From Nitrospirales bacterium (GTDB taxonomy: Bacteria; Nitrospirota; Nitrospiria; Nitrospirales; UBA8639), in contig JALDRK010000004.1 in the NCBI GenBank assembly GCA_031315915.1, positions 1-64,000 of the forward strand: a stretch of 64,000 nucleotides of DNA, given 5' to 3'. The notes beneath the pieces were generated by a model. The model was given only the letters and a program-made list of their open reading frames with translations, searched no databases and was not told where the DNA came from. Of this stretch, positions 37,225 to 47,267 are shown piece by piece (position 1 is the first letter of the stretch; each line of letters opens with the position of its first letter). The position numbers and the translations under genes are program-made.

Positions 37225-38193
37225 TGATACTCCATCGGAATCATTACTCTAACATCAGACGCCTTCAATGAGAGATTCTTCTCTTTTTCAAACTCGGCCA
37301 TTCTCTCACGCCCGCCCACCTTTTCGGGGTAAAGCATTTCCTGGATGCTTTTCCTAACGATGTTGAAGCAATTGAAATTCTTTCCGCAACGCGTAATGGT
37401 TTTTCTATGAGTAATCCTAAACATGAACTCATATATATCTTTAAACCAAGCTTTATCTCCTGATTGTGCGATCTAGTCCGTATTTCGGACTATTCAATTG
37501 TTTCTATCCTTCGTTCGATCTTAATAAGGTAATGCGCCCTTACTTTCATCATAACCTTCTCCCCGACTGTAAGTTGTTCTCTGTCTGAACAAGACAACTC
37601 ATCGGAGGAACCCACTGACATACACTTCTTCTTTCAATCGGAGAACGGGTTTCCACATCAGAAGAACAAACGACAACCAGCTCATCCTCGAAAATTGAAC
37701 CCTTTAACCGTCTGAGAATCGATTCTATGGCACTATCACCGCCCAGGCAGGCCATAGGACTACTTCCAGGAAATACCGTTTTACCAGAAGGTTGCCTGTT
37801 CACGTTTTTGATTGTTCGTTCCCCGCCTCGGCTCCTATTTCTCCTCCCTCTCAAAGTTTAAGCACCATGCATACTTCACCTATCTAGAAATAAAAGACCT
37901 TCTTTTTCCTGTTTTATATCCCTAGATTGAATTTTAGGAATCCCGGACAAAGTTTCTCATATGGAACACGATGTCCTGTTCAAGTGGTGTTTTCCCCTAA
38001 CTTTTCCAGTGATTAATAGGGCTTTCAAGCATTTGCAGAACCTTTTCCAGGCAAATATGTTTTGGCATCGCCTTTGCTTCTTCAAATCAGAATGAACATT
38101 CCCCGGCACTTTAACATTCGTTGAAGGTCAAAACGGTCCTTGCCACATCTCTCAAGGGCTGTTCCCCAACATTTACAGGAGGTCGAAAGACAC
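37225..38193. other. Long stretch without a supported gene
   Basis: Nearly 1 kb of AT-rich sequence lies between the hairpin and the DUF4398 lipoprotein. The longest frames (minus 37549-37854, 101 codons; minus 37185-37424, 79 codons) have no ribosome binding site or known signature. No tRNA or structured RNA was recognised. Confidence 0.4.
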
Positions 38194-38808
38194 ATGGACG
38201 ACATTTCAACCATTATTCGTACGGGAACACTAGTCATTGTTTGTGGATCACTCATCTGGGGCTGTGCAGAAAAACCAGCTCAAGTCACCGATCAGGCGTT
38301 ACAGGCAATTCAGGCAGCCAAAGAGGCAGGAGCCATGGAATATGCGCCAGAGGAATTGCGGTTGGCGGAGGACGAATATCAAAAAGCCCAGGAGGAAATT
38401 ACCACTCAAGACAATACATTTGTGTTGACACGGAATTACGACGGCGCCAAAGTCATCCTGACCAAAGTCGTAACGGATGCAGAACAAGCGAAGATCAAAG
38501 CGGTAACAAATAAACAGCAGGCCAAGACCGGGGCGGAAGCATCCATGGCCCTGGCCAAATCCATGCTGGAAGAAGCTAAAAACCGACTAGTCCAAGCTCC
38601 TAGAGGAAAAGGCACCCAGGCTGACCTTCAGGCCTTACACGGTGATCTCCAAGCGGCGGAAACGACATTTGCCGAGATCGAACCCTTACTGGCGAAAGAA
38701 GATTTCCTGGGCGTAAAAGCGAAAGCCGAGTCCGTCCTGGCGTTGGCCACAAGAGTCAACGACCAAGTGGCTCACGCCATGCAAAAGGCCGGAAAGGTCA
38801 AAGCGTAA
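38194..38808 (+). CDS. DUF4398-type lipoprotein
   Basis: The ATG at 38194 follows AGGAGGT by 10 nt. The product has about 204 residues: a lipoprotein signal with lipobox SLIWGC, then a long helical domain (ITDQALQ-type AKEAGAMEYAPEELRLAEDE, AEASMALAKSMLEEAKNRLV) of the DUF4398 kind. It is expected to sit in the inner leaflet of the outer membrane or in the periplasm. The L,D-transpeptidase gene begins 3 nt after its stop, so the two probably act together on the cell envelope. The frame is open from 38140, but only the later start gives a lipobox. Confidence 0.8.
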   Translation: MDDISTIIRTGTLVIVCGSLIWGCAEKPAQVTDQALQAIQAAKEAGAMEYAPEELRLAEDEYQKAQEEITTQDNTFVLTRNYDGAKVILTKVVTDAEQAKIKAVTNKQQAKTGAEASMALAKSMLEEAKNRLVQAPRGKGTQADLQALHGDLQAAETTFAEIEPLLAKEDFLGVKAKAESVLALATRVNDQVAHAMQKAGKVKA

Positions 38809-38811
38809 TAC

Positions 38812-40029
38812 ATGGCAGAACAGGGTTCCGGTCGACCGCTTGCCACACGATCTTCCTTTTGGCTGGCAACCGGAGCCCTGCTCCTGTTTTTATTATTCCT
38901 CTATCTCTGGTTGCGTCCTTCCGATTTTCCTCAAGCCTTCCCCACACAGATTGAATACTTGGACCGTCAAATCTGGGCAGCCGGAATTGCGGATCAGTTT
39001 CCTGAGCAGTATGCCGCCTTTCACCAACAAGTATTAGACCTTCGCAACCGTTGGCGTGAAGAGTCCCGACGGTGGTGGCCCTCCTGGACCGTTGAGGAAT
39101 TCACGGAGTCCTATCACCAACTCATGACTTCCGGTGCCACCTTACAGACTGCCGCCGGAAAACACAAAACGGCGTTCCGCGATCAAATCCAAAATATACT
39201 GAAACACGAACAAGACCAAATCACCAGGTTACGAGACCTCAATGGTTTATTCGACCTTCGGGGAAGACAAACCGCCCTCTCACACGCCGAGAGTTTGCTC
39301 GCTCAGGTGGCAAGTTTCCTGAGCCAAGACCAACTCGATCACATCCCGAACCTGATCAGGCAGGCACAGGACGCTATGGAACCCATAGAAATCCTCGCCA
39401 TTCAACAAATGAGCCGGTATGCAGACAGTCAGCATATCGGGCAATGGAACCGTTGGGTCACGGAGACGATCAATCTATCGCTTCAGACCGGCAAGCCCGT
39501 CATTGTGATCATTAAAGCGTCTCAAGAATTCCGGTTATATCAGAAAGGCCATCTCCGTCAGCACTTTTCCACCGACTTAGGATTTTCCGGTCTTCAAGAC
39601 AAACGGTACGAAGGAGATGGTGCCACACCTGAAGGGATTTTTCATATTGTGCAGAAAAAGACTTCGGGAGAAACCAAGTTTTACAAAGCGTTCATGCTGG
39701 ACTTTCCCACCCCATTGCATCAACGCCGGTTTCAAACCGCCAAGGCTCGGGGCCTGATCCCCGTTAATCGGGGAATCGGGGGATTGATTGAAATCCATGG
39801 ACAACCCTCCGGTCGAAACAATCCGACCAACGGATGCGTGGCTTTGGAGAATTCCATCATGGACAAACTGTTTCCGCTTATCCCGTTGAAGACTCCTGTA
39901 GTGATCGTTGGAGCGTTGGATCCGGTCAATTCGGTCTCTACTGCTCTAGCACTTATCTACGAGCACTATACCAACAGAAAATTGTCACCCCTCTCCTCTT
40001 TCCCTTCATTCTCCAGTCCTTCACGGTAA
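38812..40029 (+). CDS. Membrane-anchored L,D-transpeptidase (YkuD domain)
   Basis: This 405-residue protein has one N-terminal membrane helix (FWLATGALLLFLLFLYLWL), a helical middle (about 40-225) and a C-terminal YkuD domain (about 230-375). The catalytic signature is complete: IHGQPSGRNNPTNGCVALEN, with the active-site Cys and the preceding His. GDGATPEGIFHIVQKK is also typical. Such enzymes cross-link peptidoglycan through 3-3 bonds or attach lipoproteins to it. It forms an operon with the DUF4398 lipoprotein, a plausible partner. Confidence 0.92.
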   Translation: MAEQGSGRPLATRSSFWLATGALLLFLLFLYLWLRPSDFPQAFPTQIEYLDRQIWAAGIADQFPEQYAAFHQQVLDLRNRWREESRRWWPSWTVEEFTESYHQLMTSGATLQTAAGKHKTAFRDQIQNILKHEQDQITRLRDLNGLFDLRGRQTALSHAESLLAQVASFLSQDQLDHIPNLIRQAQDAMEPIEILAIQQMSRYADSQHIGQWNRWVTETINLSLQTGKPVIVIIKASQEFRLYQKGHLRQHFSTDLGFSGLQDKRYEGDGATPEGIFHIVQKKTSGETKFYKAFMLDFPTPLHQRRFQTAKARGLIPVNRGIGGLIEIHGQPSGRNNPTNGCVALENSIMDKLFPLIPLKTPVVIVGALDPVNSVSTALALIYEHYTNRKLSPLSSFPSFSSPSR

Positions 40030-40261
40030 CAGCCCGCCCCTTGTCGCCCCACCCTATTTTCTATTATTAATTGTCTGATCGAGTTCGGCATCGTGGATGC
40101 AGCGCTTCAGGAACGCGACATCTCTGTTACACCAACTTCACTAACATTTTCCAACCACACAAAGACCGCTTGTGCAATAACACGTATGATCAGACTGACT
40201 TTTTGCTTCGTACAGTCCGTGGTTTCTTCTCACACTATTTTTCTTTAGCAAGGAGGGTTCG

Positions 40262-40843
40262 ATGTCAAATCATCCAGATTCGCCGTCAAGTTCGATGCAA
40301 GTGCCCGGTGGCTCCCATCCCATCCAGTTTGTGGAGCGTAGCTTTGAAATAGTGATATTTGCCAGCCGGTGGATTCAGGCCCCGCTGTATGGCGGACTCA
40401 TTGTGGCCGAGTTGCTCTATGCCTATAAATTTCTGAACGAACTCTGGCATATGATCCATGACTTGGGGGAATCCTCAGAGACCGTATTTATGTTGGGGAT
40501 TTTATCTCTTGTTGATATCACGATGGTGGCCAATCTGTTGACGATGGTGGTCATCGGGGGATACGCCACCTTCGTCAGCAAACTGGATTTGGAGGATCAT
40601 CCTGACCGGCCGGATTGGCTAAGCCACGTCGATCCGGGCACCATCAAAATCAAATTGGCCGCTTCCCTAATTGGCATCTCCAGCATTCACTTACTCAAAG
40701 CTTTTGTAAATGTCAGTAATACGCCTCCAGACCATATACAATGGCAAATACTGATTCACATGACATTTTTAGGTTCGGCAATCTTATTAGCCTGGACGGA
40801 TAAGCTCATGAGCAAGGAGAAAAAACATGAACACGCCTTATAA
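40262..40843 (+). CDS. UPF0114/YqhA-family membrane protein
   Basis: This 193-residue membrane protein has about four transmembrane helices. It carries the family segments ERSFEIVIFASRWIQAPLYG, LGILSLVDITMVANLLTMVV and YATFVSKLDLEDHPDRPDWL. AAGGAGG precedes the ATG. The family has no settled function. The last 6 nt overlap the convergent amino-acid permease gene. Confidence 0.9.
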   Translation: MSNHPDSPSSSMQVPGGSHPIQFVERSFEIVIFASRWIQAPLYGGLIVAELLYAYKFLNELWHMIHDLGESSETVFMLGILSLVDITMVANLLTMVVIGGYATFVSKLDLEDHPDRPDWLSHVDPGTIKIKLAASLIGISSIHLLKAFVNVSNTPPDHIQWQILIHMTFLGSAILLAWTDKLMSKEKKHEHAL

Positions 40844-42277
40844 AAGGAGGCGTGAGGACTCGTGATTGAGACGGCACTGTTGCCGGCCGTAGAGCCCGTA
40901 TACCGCCAGGCCGACCAGCGTCCAAACCCCGAACCGAATCCAGGTGATCGTGGGAAGAAACAACATGAGTCCCACACACGAGGCTGCTCCTAACAAAGGA
41001 ATCACCGGCATCATGGGAAGGCGAAAGGAACGTGGCTGTCGAGGATTGGTGATCCGCAACCACAGCACACCGAGACAAACCAGGGAAAACGCAAATAATG
41101 TTCCGATGTTCGTCATATCGGCGGCTTCACCGATTGGGACAAACCCTGCCAGGAGAGCCACACCACATCCGGTTACCAGAGTGGCCCAGGAGGGGGTGTG
41201 GTAGGTCGGGTGGATCTTGGCCAATTTGGGACTCAACAACCCCTCGCGAGCCATGGCAAATAATATGCGAATTTGGCCCAACATCATGACAAGAAGGACA
41301 CTGGTGATACCGGCCAGCGCCCCCGCGGCCACCAGTACCGCCCCCCATGAATATCCGATGTACTTCAGCGCATCGGCCACCGGAGCATGAATATCGATTT
41401 GATCAATGGGAATAATTCCCGTCAGAACCGCAGCAACCGCCATATACAGAAAGAGGCAAAACCCCAATGAACCGAGGATGGCTATGGGCAAATCGCGTTG
41501 GGGATACTTGGCTTCCTCGGCAGCCGTAGACACGGCATCGAACCCGATATAGGAAAAAAAGACAATGGCTGCAGCTGCACCCACGCCAGACCACCCGTTA
41601 GGAAGGAAGGGAGACCAATATTCAGGCTGTACTTCCTTTGCTCCAACAACCAGAAACAATACAATCACTATCAGCTTTACTCCAACGATAATCGATGTGA
41701 CTTGCGCACTCCGCTTGGTTCCCACCCATAACAAGAGTGTCATGACAAGGGTAATAAGAACGGCCGGCAGGTTGATCAAACCAACCTGTCCGGTTTCCGG
41801 CGGATGAATAAGGGCTTCGGGGAGGAAAATACCCAGAGACTGCAGTACGTTGACACAATACCCCGACCACCCGATGGCCACGACGGCACTCGCGACACCA
41901 TATTCCAAAATCAGGTTCCATCCGGTAAGCCAAGCCACCACTTCACCCAGCGATGCATAGGTGTAGGAATAGGCACTGCCCGCCACAGGCATCATGGAGG
42001 CAAACTCGGCATAACAGAGAGCTGCAAGGGCACAGACAATTCCTGACGCGAGAAATGAGAGCACAACACCTGGCCCGGCTCCAGGCCGGTTAGGATTCCC
42101 TACGATTGCGGTTCCAATCAGGACAAAGACTCCAGTTCCAATAATGGCGCCAATGCCCAGAGCCATCAGGTGCCAGACTGTCAACTCCCGCTTTAATCCC
42201 GAATTAACTGTCTGGTTGTCTGACACAGCAACGGGCTTGAGCCGGAACCAGGAAGAAGTAAATTGGAAATATTTCAA
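40838..42277 (-). CDS. APC-family amino acid permease
   Basis: This 479-residue inner-membrane transporter of the cationic-amino-acid type has about 12 helices. Diagnostic segments are MALGIGAIIGTGVFVLIG in helix 1, MPVAGSAYSYTYASLGEVVA and FFSYIGFDAVSTAAEEAKYP. It imports amino acids by symport or exchange; basic or branched amino acids are most likely, by family. It is monocistronic, convergent with the YqhA-type gene, and has a long upstream region. Confidence 0.93.
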   Translation of the reverse strand: MKYFQFTSSWFRLKPVAVSDNQTVNSGLKRELTVWHLMALGIGAIIGTGVFVLIGTAIVGNPNRPGAGPGVVLSFLASGIVCALAALCYAEFASMMPVAGSAYSYTYASLGEVVAWLTGWNLILEYGVASAVVAIGWSGYCVNVLQSLGIFLPEALIHPPETGQVGLINLPAVLITLVMTLLLWVGTKRSAQVTSIIVGVKLIVIVLFLVVGAKEVQPEYWSPFLPNGWSGVGAAAAIVFFSYIGFDAVSTAAEEAKYPQRDLPIAILGSLGFCLFLYMAVAAVLTGIIPIDQIDIHAPVADALKYIGYSWGAVLVAAGALAGITSVLLVMMLGQIRILFAMAREGLLSPKLAKIHPTYHTPSWATLVTGCGVALLAGFVPIGEAADMTNIGTLFAFSLVCLGVLWLRITNPRQPRSFRLPMMPVIPLLGAASCVGLMLFLPTITWIRFGVWTLVGLAVYGLYGRQQCRLNHESSRLLL

Positions 42278-43073
42278 ATGAGGACCCAGATCACCATCAA
42301 CAAACTGAATTGCTGCCTAAATGGACATGCTATTCCTATGCCAACAAAACAAAAATAAACTCTGGATCAATATCTTCTCAATCGGATTCCCTGCCAACTA
42401 CCACGAAAAGAGGCAATTTCCAATGACCACACCACCATTTGGACATTGATGATCAAGAGAATCAAAACGCTGTCATACGTGCCACAGTTCAATTGAAAGA
42501 AAGGAAGCCGCTATGCCCCTAATAGCCATACCATGAAGTTTGCTTTTTCTATCCGGCAGAGAAGTTGTACCCCGCCTTTGTCTTCCGGAAATAGATTTCA
42601 TCAAACCAATTTTAGCGCAAGAATCGAAGCAGGAAATGGAGAATTCGACAGTCGTCTCTGAGACATTATAAGAGTTCAATGTTCAGGGTGGATGTAGAAT
42701 AATCTTCACGAACTTAGATAACCCGAACTTTTTTCATAAGCTTCTGGTGTCTCACACATCCCTTCATTTTTTTTGACTGAACGAGAATTCGGAATGGTTT
42801 ACTTATGCTTCCGTTCCAAAGTTAAAATATTAATACCAGCACTGGCCGTATATAATAGGCATGTCTGTCAGAAATCTATTTAAGAATTCCGGAAAATCAA
42901 TCGGAAGTTAATAGGCCGTGCTTCCATTCGTGATTTCTGGATATATGCGATGCTTATTCGAGAAATTTGTCGGATGCAATCTGCATCTGATCATATGACA
43001 TAATACGTAAGACAATTGGGCGTCGACAAAAATTCAACCATCCACAATGAGCAGAGACAAAGGAGAGTTCATC
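42278..43073. other. AT-rich divergent intergenic region
   Basis: About 800 nt lie between the permease start (minus) and the PepSY gene (plus). I see only short open frames without signals (for example minus 42473-42679). The promoters of both flanking genes must lie here. No RNA gene was recognised. Confidence 0.4.
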
Positions 43074-43370
43074 ATGAAAAACCATTTTGTCTTAGGAATG
43101 ACGATCCTGGGTTTCTTATGCGTAGTCAACCCCGCTATGGCCTTATTCGAAGAAGATAAAGCTGAATTGGTGAAGGATGCACGCCTAACCCTGGTAGAGG
43201 CCGTCGATAAGGCTCTCACGAGTGTGCAAGGCAAGGCCGTCAGTGCGGAACTTGAAAAAGAACACGACAAAATCGTATTTGAGGTAAAGATTTTAGATGC
43301 GACCGAAACGATCCGTGAAATTTATGTGGATGCGCATTCAGGAAACGTTCTTAAAATTGAGAAAGACTGA
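43074..43370 (+). CDS. PepSY-domain periplasmic protein
   Basis: This is a 98-residue exported protein with a signal peptide (MKNHFVLGMTILGFLCVVNPAMA) and a single PepSY domain. AAGGAGAG stands before the ATG at 43074, which is better than the ATG at 43047. The domain shows TLVEAVDKALTSVQGKAVSA, IVFEVKILDATETIREIYVD and the ending AHSGNVLKIEKD. PepSY modules often inhibit proteases or bind small ligands in the periplasm. A strong hairpin follows the gene. Confidence 0.85.
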   Translation: MKNHFVLGMTILGFLCVVNPAMALFEEDKAELVKDARLTLVEAVDKALTSVQGKAVSAELEKEHDKIVFEVKILDATETIREIYVDAHSGNVLKIEKD

Positions 43371-43407
43371 GAAGCAGAACAAGATAACGATGAGAACATG
43401 GACGAAT

Positions 43408-43442
43408 GAATCAGACGGCTCCTGAAGGTTGCCGTCTGATTC
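43408..43442 (+). terminator. Perfect 12-bp hairpin after the PepSY gene
   Basis: GAATCAGACGGC (43408-43419) pairs completely with GCCGTCTGATTC (43431-43442) around an 11-nt loop. It lies 38 nt after the stop codon. No T tract follows, so termination strength is uncertain. Confidence 0.55.
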
Positions 43443-43656
43443 TCAGTCCATCCCGTTCTACAGCTTCAAAAAGCCAGGAGTGAGATGGTTCTCACTCACC
43501 GGGTTATTACTCGGTCCAGAGTTTTTCATGTTTTTCTTAAACATCGCTCTCGCCTCTTTGGTTGGCAATATTCACTTTTGCGATTTGCCTAGCGTGATCG
43601 ACAGAAAAAACCATTTTGCAAGAGATAATTAGCCTGCATCCCTAGTCAGGTACAAA

Positions 43657-43869
43657 TCAATGGTTGTCCAGGAACGCCAGACGCTCAAGCAGGCGTGCGA
43701 CACCGTGCGGAAGAACATTCGTAGGCAGCGGCCAAGGATAGGTCACAATCAGATACGGGTACCCCCTCTCAATGAATCTTCTTCCGCTTTGCGATAAAAA
43801 ATTTAAGACAACCCTCCGCAATTCCGTTTCGTTCCGGTTCCCCGCCTCGAAAAATTCTACATGAACCAC
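43657..43869 (-). CDS. Possible small protein overlapping the exchanger stop
   Basis: A 70-codon frame starts with GTG 13 nt before the end of the exchanger gene on the same strand. It contains an unbroken, protein-like sequence (RGYPYLIVTYPWPLPTNVLP). No ribosome binding site and no family are visible. The overlap with the upstream gene would allow coupled translation, but it could equally be chance. Confidence 0.3.
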   Translation of the reverse strand: MVHVEFFEAGNRNETELRRVVLNFLSQSGRRFIERGYPYLIVTYPWPLPTNVLPHGVARLLERLAFLDNH

Positions 43870-44924
43870 AGCAGAGTCATTCCCGCAATATAAATGATCA
43901 GGATGAGCACACTCTCGAATCCGATATTTCCGATCCCATGCTCTTCTCGCCTAAGCAAACCGAGCAATAACATTCCATTCATGAGCATGGTTAGCGCCAC
44001 CAGGTAGATTTGTAAATGGGTCGCAGCGTGATAGATTGACCCCTCTAGAAATGCGACATCGGAAATAGCCACTAGCAGCGTATCAAATGTATTCCCTCCA
44101 ATAATTCCTCCCACGGCAAGCGTGAGTGCACCGGCCCGTACGGCAGCCAGCGACGTGACCAGTTCAGGCAACGAGGTACTCAACGTCGTGAAGAGACCCC
44201 CGACAATCGTCTCGGACAGTCCGGTATGCGCCATCAGAGAAACAGCCGATCGCGCAAGGACCCATCCGGCCGCTCCGACTACGAAAGCCGACAAGGCCAA
44301 GGCCATCAATAACCGAGGGAGATTCTCTCGTTGATTGTTTCCATCCGGTTCATCAGGCATGGTCTGGGACGTCATCTTCGCACTCCAGAGGGGATTCACA
44401 TGTGATTGATGGACCAGCCGGAGTCCGAATACATACATGGCGACGATCAGGAGAGTCACTGGATGAACATGTTCCACACTGAATTCCGGTCCAACCATGG
44501 CCAATAAAATAATCGAGAGCATGGTCATCAGGAGGACGCCATTCATTAAGTTGGCGGGAGACGCGGCCGCATGTTCAAGGTTGGCATGCCGATATGTCAT
44601 ATCGGCAACGCCCAGAAAAGCCGTCTGTACTGCTATACCCCCCAAAGCATGACTCAAAGCAAACTCGGCATGCCCACCCCAGGCGGTGGTGACGGACGTC
44701 ACAATGCCTGGAAGGGACGTGCTCGCTCCCAGAAATACGGCTCCCGCCAACGCCTCACCCATGCCGGTCCGATCAGCCAATCGATCCACAAGTCGGGTCA
44801 GCTTCCACCCCACCAGGCCGATGACCCCGGTGGATAGAACAAAGCACAGAACACTATTCGTCAGTGACCAGTCCGGCGAATTCACCGTCGACCCCTTTCC
44901 TCTTTCTTGATTGATCCATTTCAA
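43857..44924 (-). CDS. Na+/Ca2+ exchanger family (CaCA) membrane protein
   Basis: This 355-residue inner-membrane antiporter has about ten helices in two inverted halves. Each half carries the alpha-repeat signature: GASTSLPGIVTSVTTAWGGH in the first, STSLPELVTSLAAVRAGA with IIGGNTFDTLL in the second. The second matches the ion-binding G-N/S-xxxD consensus well, the first less so (LSHALGGIAVQT). It probably exports Ca2+ or another cation. The N-terminal 15 residues are hydrophilic, and an internal start is possible. Confidence 0.9.
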   Translation of the reverse strand: MKWINQERGKGSTVNSPDWSLTNSVLCFVLSTGVIGLVGWKLTRLVDRLADRTGMGEALAGAVFLGASTSLPGIVTSVTTAWGGHAEFALSHALGGIAVQTAFLGVADMTYRHANLEHAAASPANLMNGVLLMTMLSIILLAMVGPEFSVEHVHPVTLLIVAMYVFGLRLVHQSHVNPLWSAKMTSQTMPDEPDGNNQRENLPRLLMALALSAFVVGAAGWVLARSAVSLMAHTGLSETIVGGLFTTLSTSLPELVTSLAAVRAGALTLAVGGIIGGNTFDTLLVAISDVAFLEGSIYHAATHLQIYLVALTMLMNGMLLLGLLRREEHGIGNIGFESVLILIIYIAGMTLLWFM

Positions 44925-45547
44925 TGCTTGTGGCTTCAGTTCCTTGGATCAGTGAAATCAGCAGATCCTCCGCGTATACCCTTCTGCAATGTGATGGAAG
45001 AAATTGTTCATATAATAATGAACACTTACCTGAGATTGCTTTCTCAAATCGATGTCGCCCACCGATGTGAACCAAGACGATTCACCGGGACTGATGGCGA
45101 CCGGACAATAGCATGGCGGCATTTGAACATAATAAAAAAGATTCGCGTCATGTGGCACGTTGAGGATTTGGAATTATTGCGTAAAAACGAACAGCAACAG
45201 ATTTAACAGTAATACCACACAGACAGGACGATGACTTTGGCTCCCTACAGAGCGAACTGGGAATAGTAAAGAACAATTCCCGTCAGCGCGATAGATCGGA
45301 TATTGATCGGGTCGTGATAGAACTCAGGCAGTTGACTATATATTGCCTGTCCGGAGTGGGAAGAAGACGTGTCTGATTCGGAAATATGTACGAAGCCTGT
45401 TGGCCATTCAGTCATGGGAAGTCGAGACGAGGGGATGAGTAAAAATATCGCATAAAAAATTCCGCCATTCCCGCTCGCATCCCAGAAGGTCACAATTTTT
45501 CAAGGGGCCATTGAAATTGCGGGACCAGGACCTATCGACCGATCGCC
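44925..45547. other. Stretch without a supported gene
   Basis: A gap of about 620 nt lies between the cyclase-like gene stop and the exchanger start. The plus-strand frame 44907-45206 and several short frames lack ribosome binding sites and domain signatures. No repeat or RNA was recognised. Confidence 0.4.
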
Positions 45548-46192
45548 TTAGTGGGTCCGCTGCAGAATTGCTCTGGCGGGCCCCCCGTCTATCCCTCGAA
45601 CCTTCAATGGAAGACAAATCAACATATACTCGCCCGACTTGACCAGACGGAGATCCAGGCACTGTATAATCCAAATCCCCGCCTCTTGAAGAATTTCGAA
45701 CCCCTGGTGTGGTCTCCTGTGAGATCCCCTAGTGATGAGCGCGTCGATTCCCACCGTGCTGATTCGTCGCTCCACAAGCCAAGACGCCGCGGAAGGATCC
45801 AAATGAATGCATTCCTCATGTCTGGGAATAGTTTCCCGGAGTTGAGCCGAATTCTTCGTTTTCAAAAGGATTCGTTCCTTGGCATAAAATCGATGTTTTT
45901 TTAGTTCTTCAACCTTCACGGATTTTTTATCGTGTATTTCTATCACCTTGGCCAGTCCGATAATCGCTGAAAATCGCATAGGCGCCTGGTCGCTGCCTTC
46001 AGCGCCACCAGACCAGGGAGCGTCCACCTGCGTTCCGACATAAGAACTCCTGCTGATGGCCGGACCCTCGGATCTTGTACGGCCTTTGACCAGATTTATC
46101 CTCTCACCATCAATTGGCAGAGTATCCAAACCCTCAAATAGGGCAGGATGGGGAGGGACCGTAATATCGATCCATTCTATTGTATTATCCAT
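45548..46192 (-). CDS. Cyclase-fold (kynurenine formamidase-like) protein lacking metal ligands
   Basis: This 214-residue protein belongs to the cyclase / KynB superfamily by its opening (WIDITVPPHPALFEG), the central GIDALITRGSHRRPHQGFEI and the ending LPLKVRGIDGGPARAILQR. Active members bind metal through the pattern HxGTHxDxPxH and a later Glu. Here the region reads SSYVGTQVDAPWS, with all three histidines replaced (Tyr, Gln, Ser). The usual Glu is Gln in IIQCLDLRLV. Only the Asp is kept. It should therefore be a non-catalytic or altered-function homologue. It is monocistronic with an ATG start at 46192. Confidence 0.78.
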   Translation of the reverse strand: MDNTIEWIDITVPPHPALFEGLDTLPIDGERINLVKGRTRSEGPAISRSSYVGTQVDAPWSGGAEGSDQAPMRFSAIIGLAKVIEIHDKKSVKVEELKKHRFYAKERILLKTKNSAQLRETIPRHEECIHLDPSAASWLVERRISTVGIDALITRGSHRRPHQGFEILQEAGIWIIQCLDLRLVKSGEYMLICLPLKVRGIDGGPARAILQRTH

Positions 46193-46661
46193 GTTTTCGA
46201 AAAAACCGCCTATGATTATGATATGAATGACGACTAACCATGAGAAGCCTGCCCGCGCGTAATCTCGAAATCAGTTCCGCAAATTATGGGACATCTATGG
46301 GATGTTCTGCAGTATGCGCAATCCGATGGCCATGGATTCAATAGATCTTTTATTCTCCCCCCTACAGAAATTGTCTATCAGCTCATCGGACACGGTCGTT
46401 TATAATCATGAAAACTGTATTGCTGCAATATATGCGGAGGGGGAAGATGCGGGGTGAATTAGATGGAAGCCTTGCAGGAGGAGGATCGGGAAAACGGTCA
46501 ATCCGGTTTATGGATCATGGCGAAGGCAACGGAGGGCTGACACGTTTCATCAATGTGAGAAATAACGCTTATTTGTGAAGGGAAACAATGCTGATGACAA
46601 CCGCCTGGGAATCACCATCTCGCACATGCTTTTGTCAAGTTGCCTTCCGGAAATCTATCCC
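46193..46661. other. Divergent intergenic region
   Basis: This lies between the cyclase-like gene (minus) and the FMN reductase (plus). It is AT-rich near 46200 and more balanced later. A frame upstream of the reductase stays open from a GTG at 46575 but adds no family sequence. No promoter or RNA was recognised. Confidence 0.4.
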
Positions 46662-47267
46662 ATGGGTCTGAGGCTGGCTATTATTTATGGTTCGGTACGG
46701 ACCGATCGTCAAGGTATCAGAGCCGCCCGCTTTATCCTGAACACCTGCGCGGCTCGAGGGCATACCGTCTCATTGATTGATCCCCTTCAATTCCCTCTTC
46801 CTTTACTGGACAAAATGTTCAAGGAATATGATCCAGGGCAAGCTCCGGAGCAACTTCAGCGGGTAGCAGATCTGATCATACCGGCTGATGCGTATATTAT
46901 CGTATCGGGTGAATATAACCATACGATCCCCCCGGCTCTCGTCAATACCCTGGATCATTTCCTTGAAGAATATTTTCGAAAACCTTCCGGTATTGTGTGC
47001 TATTCGGCCGGTGCCTTCGGTGGGGTCCGGGCGGCCATGACCCTCAGAGCGATGTTGGCAGAATTGGGAATGTCGAGTATTCCTTCCATCTTTCCCCTTC
47101 CGCAGATCCAGAATCGCTTTCATGAGGACGGCACCCCGATCGATGCCAGTTTGAATGAGAAAGCCCGGGAATTTCTGGAAGAACTTGAATGGTACGGTTA
47201 TGCCTTAAAACGAGCCAGAAGCGAGTCTAGCCCTCGCAGCGAGTGTTCCGCCCAGGCGCTCGTCTGA
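46662..47267 (+). CDS. NADPH-dependent FMN reductase-family flavoprotein
   Basis: The ATG at 46662 gives about 201 residues beginning MGLRLAIIYGSVRTDRQGIR, the phosphate-binding loop of the flavodoxin-like FMN reductase family. GEYNHTIPPALVNTLDHFLE and CYSAGAFGGVRAAMTLRAML are also diagnostic. It would reduce FMN, quinones or azo compounds with NAD(P)H in the cytoplasm. The frame extends to 46575, but the earlier residues are not part of the fold. Confidence 0.9.
   Translation: MGLRLAIIYGSVRTDRQGIRAARFILNTCAARGHTVSLIDPLQFPLPLLDKMFKEYDPGQAPEQLQRVADLIIPADAYIIVSGEYNHTIPPALVNTLDHFLEEYFRKPSGIVCYSAGAFGGVRAAMTLRAMLAELGMSSIPSIFPLPQIQNRFHEDGTPIDASLNEKAREFLEELEWYGYALKRARSESSPRSECSAQALV

Noticed and set aside
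37549-37854. 101-codon minus-strand frame
   Set aside because: No start signal, no recognisable domain, AT-rich surroundings; a real gene cannot be excluded but is not supported.
44907-45206. 99-codon plus-strand frame
   Set aside because: Overlaps the exchanger start region on the opposite strand and shows no signal or domain.
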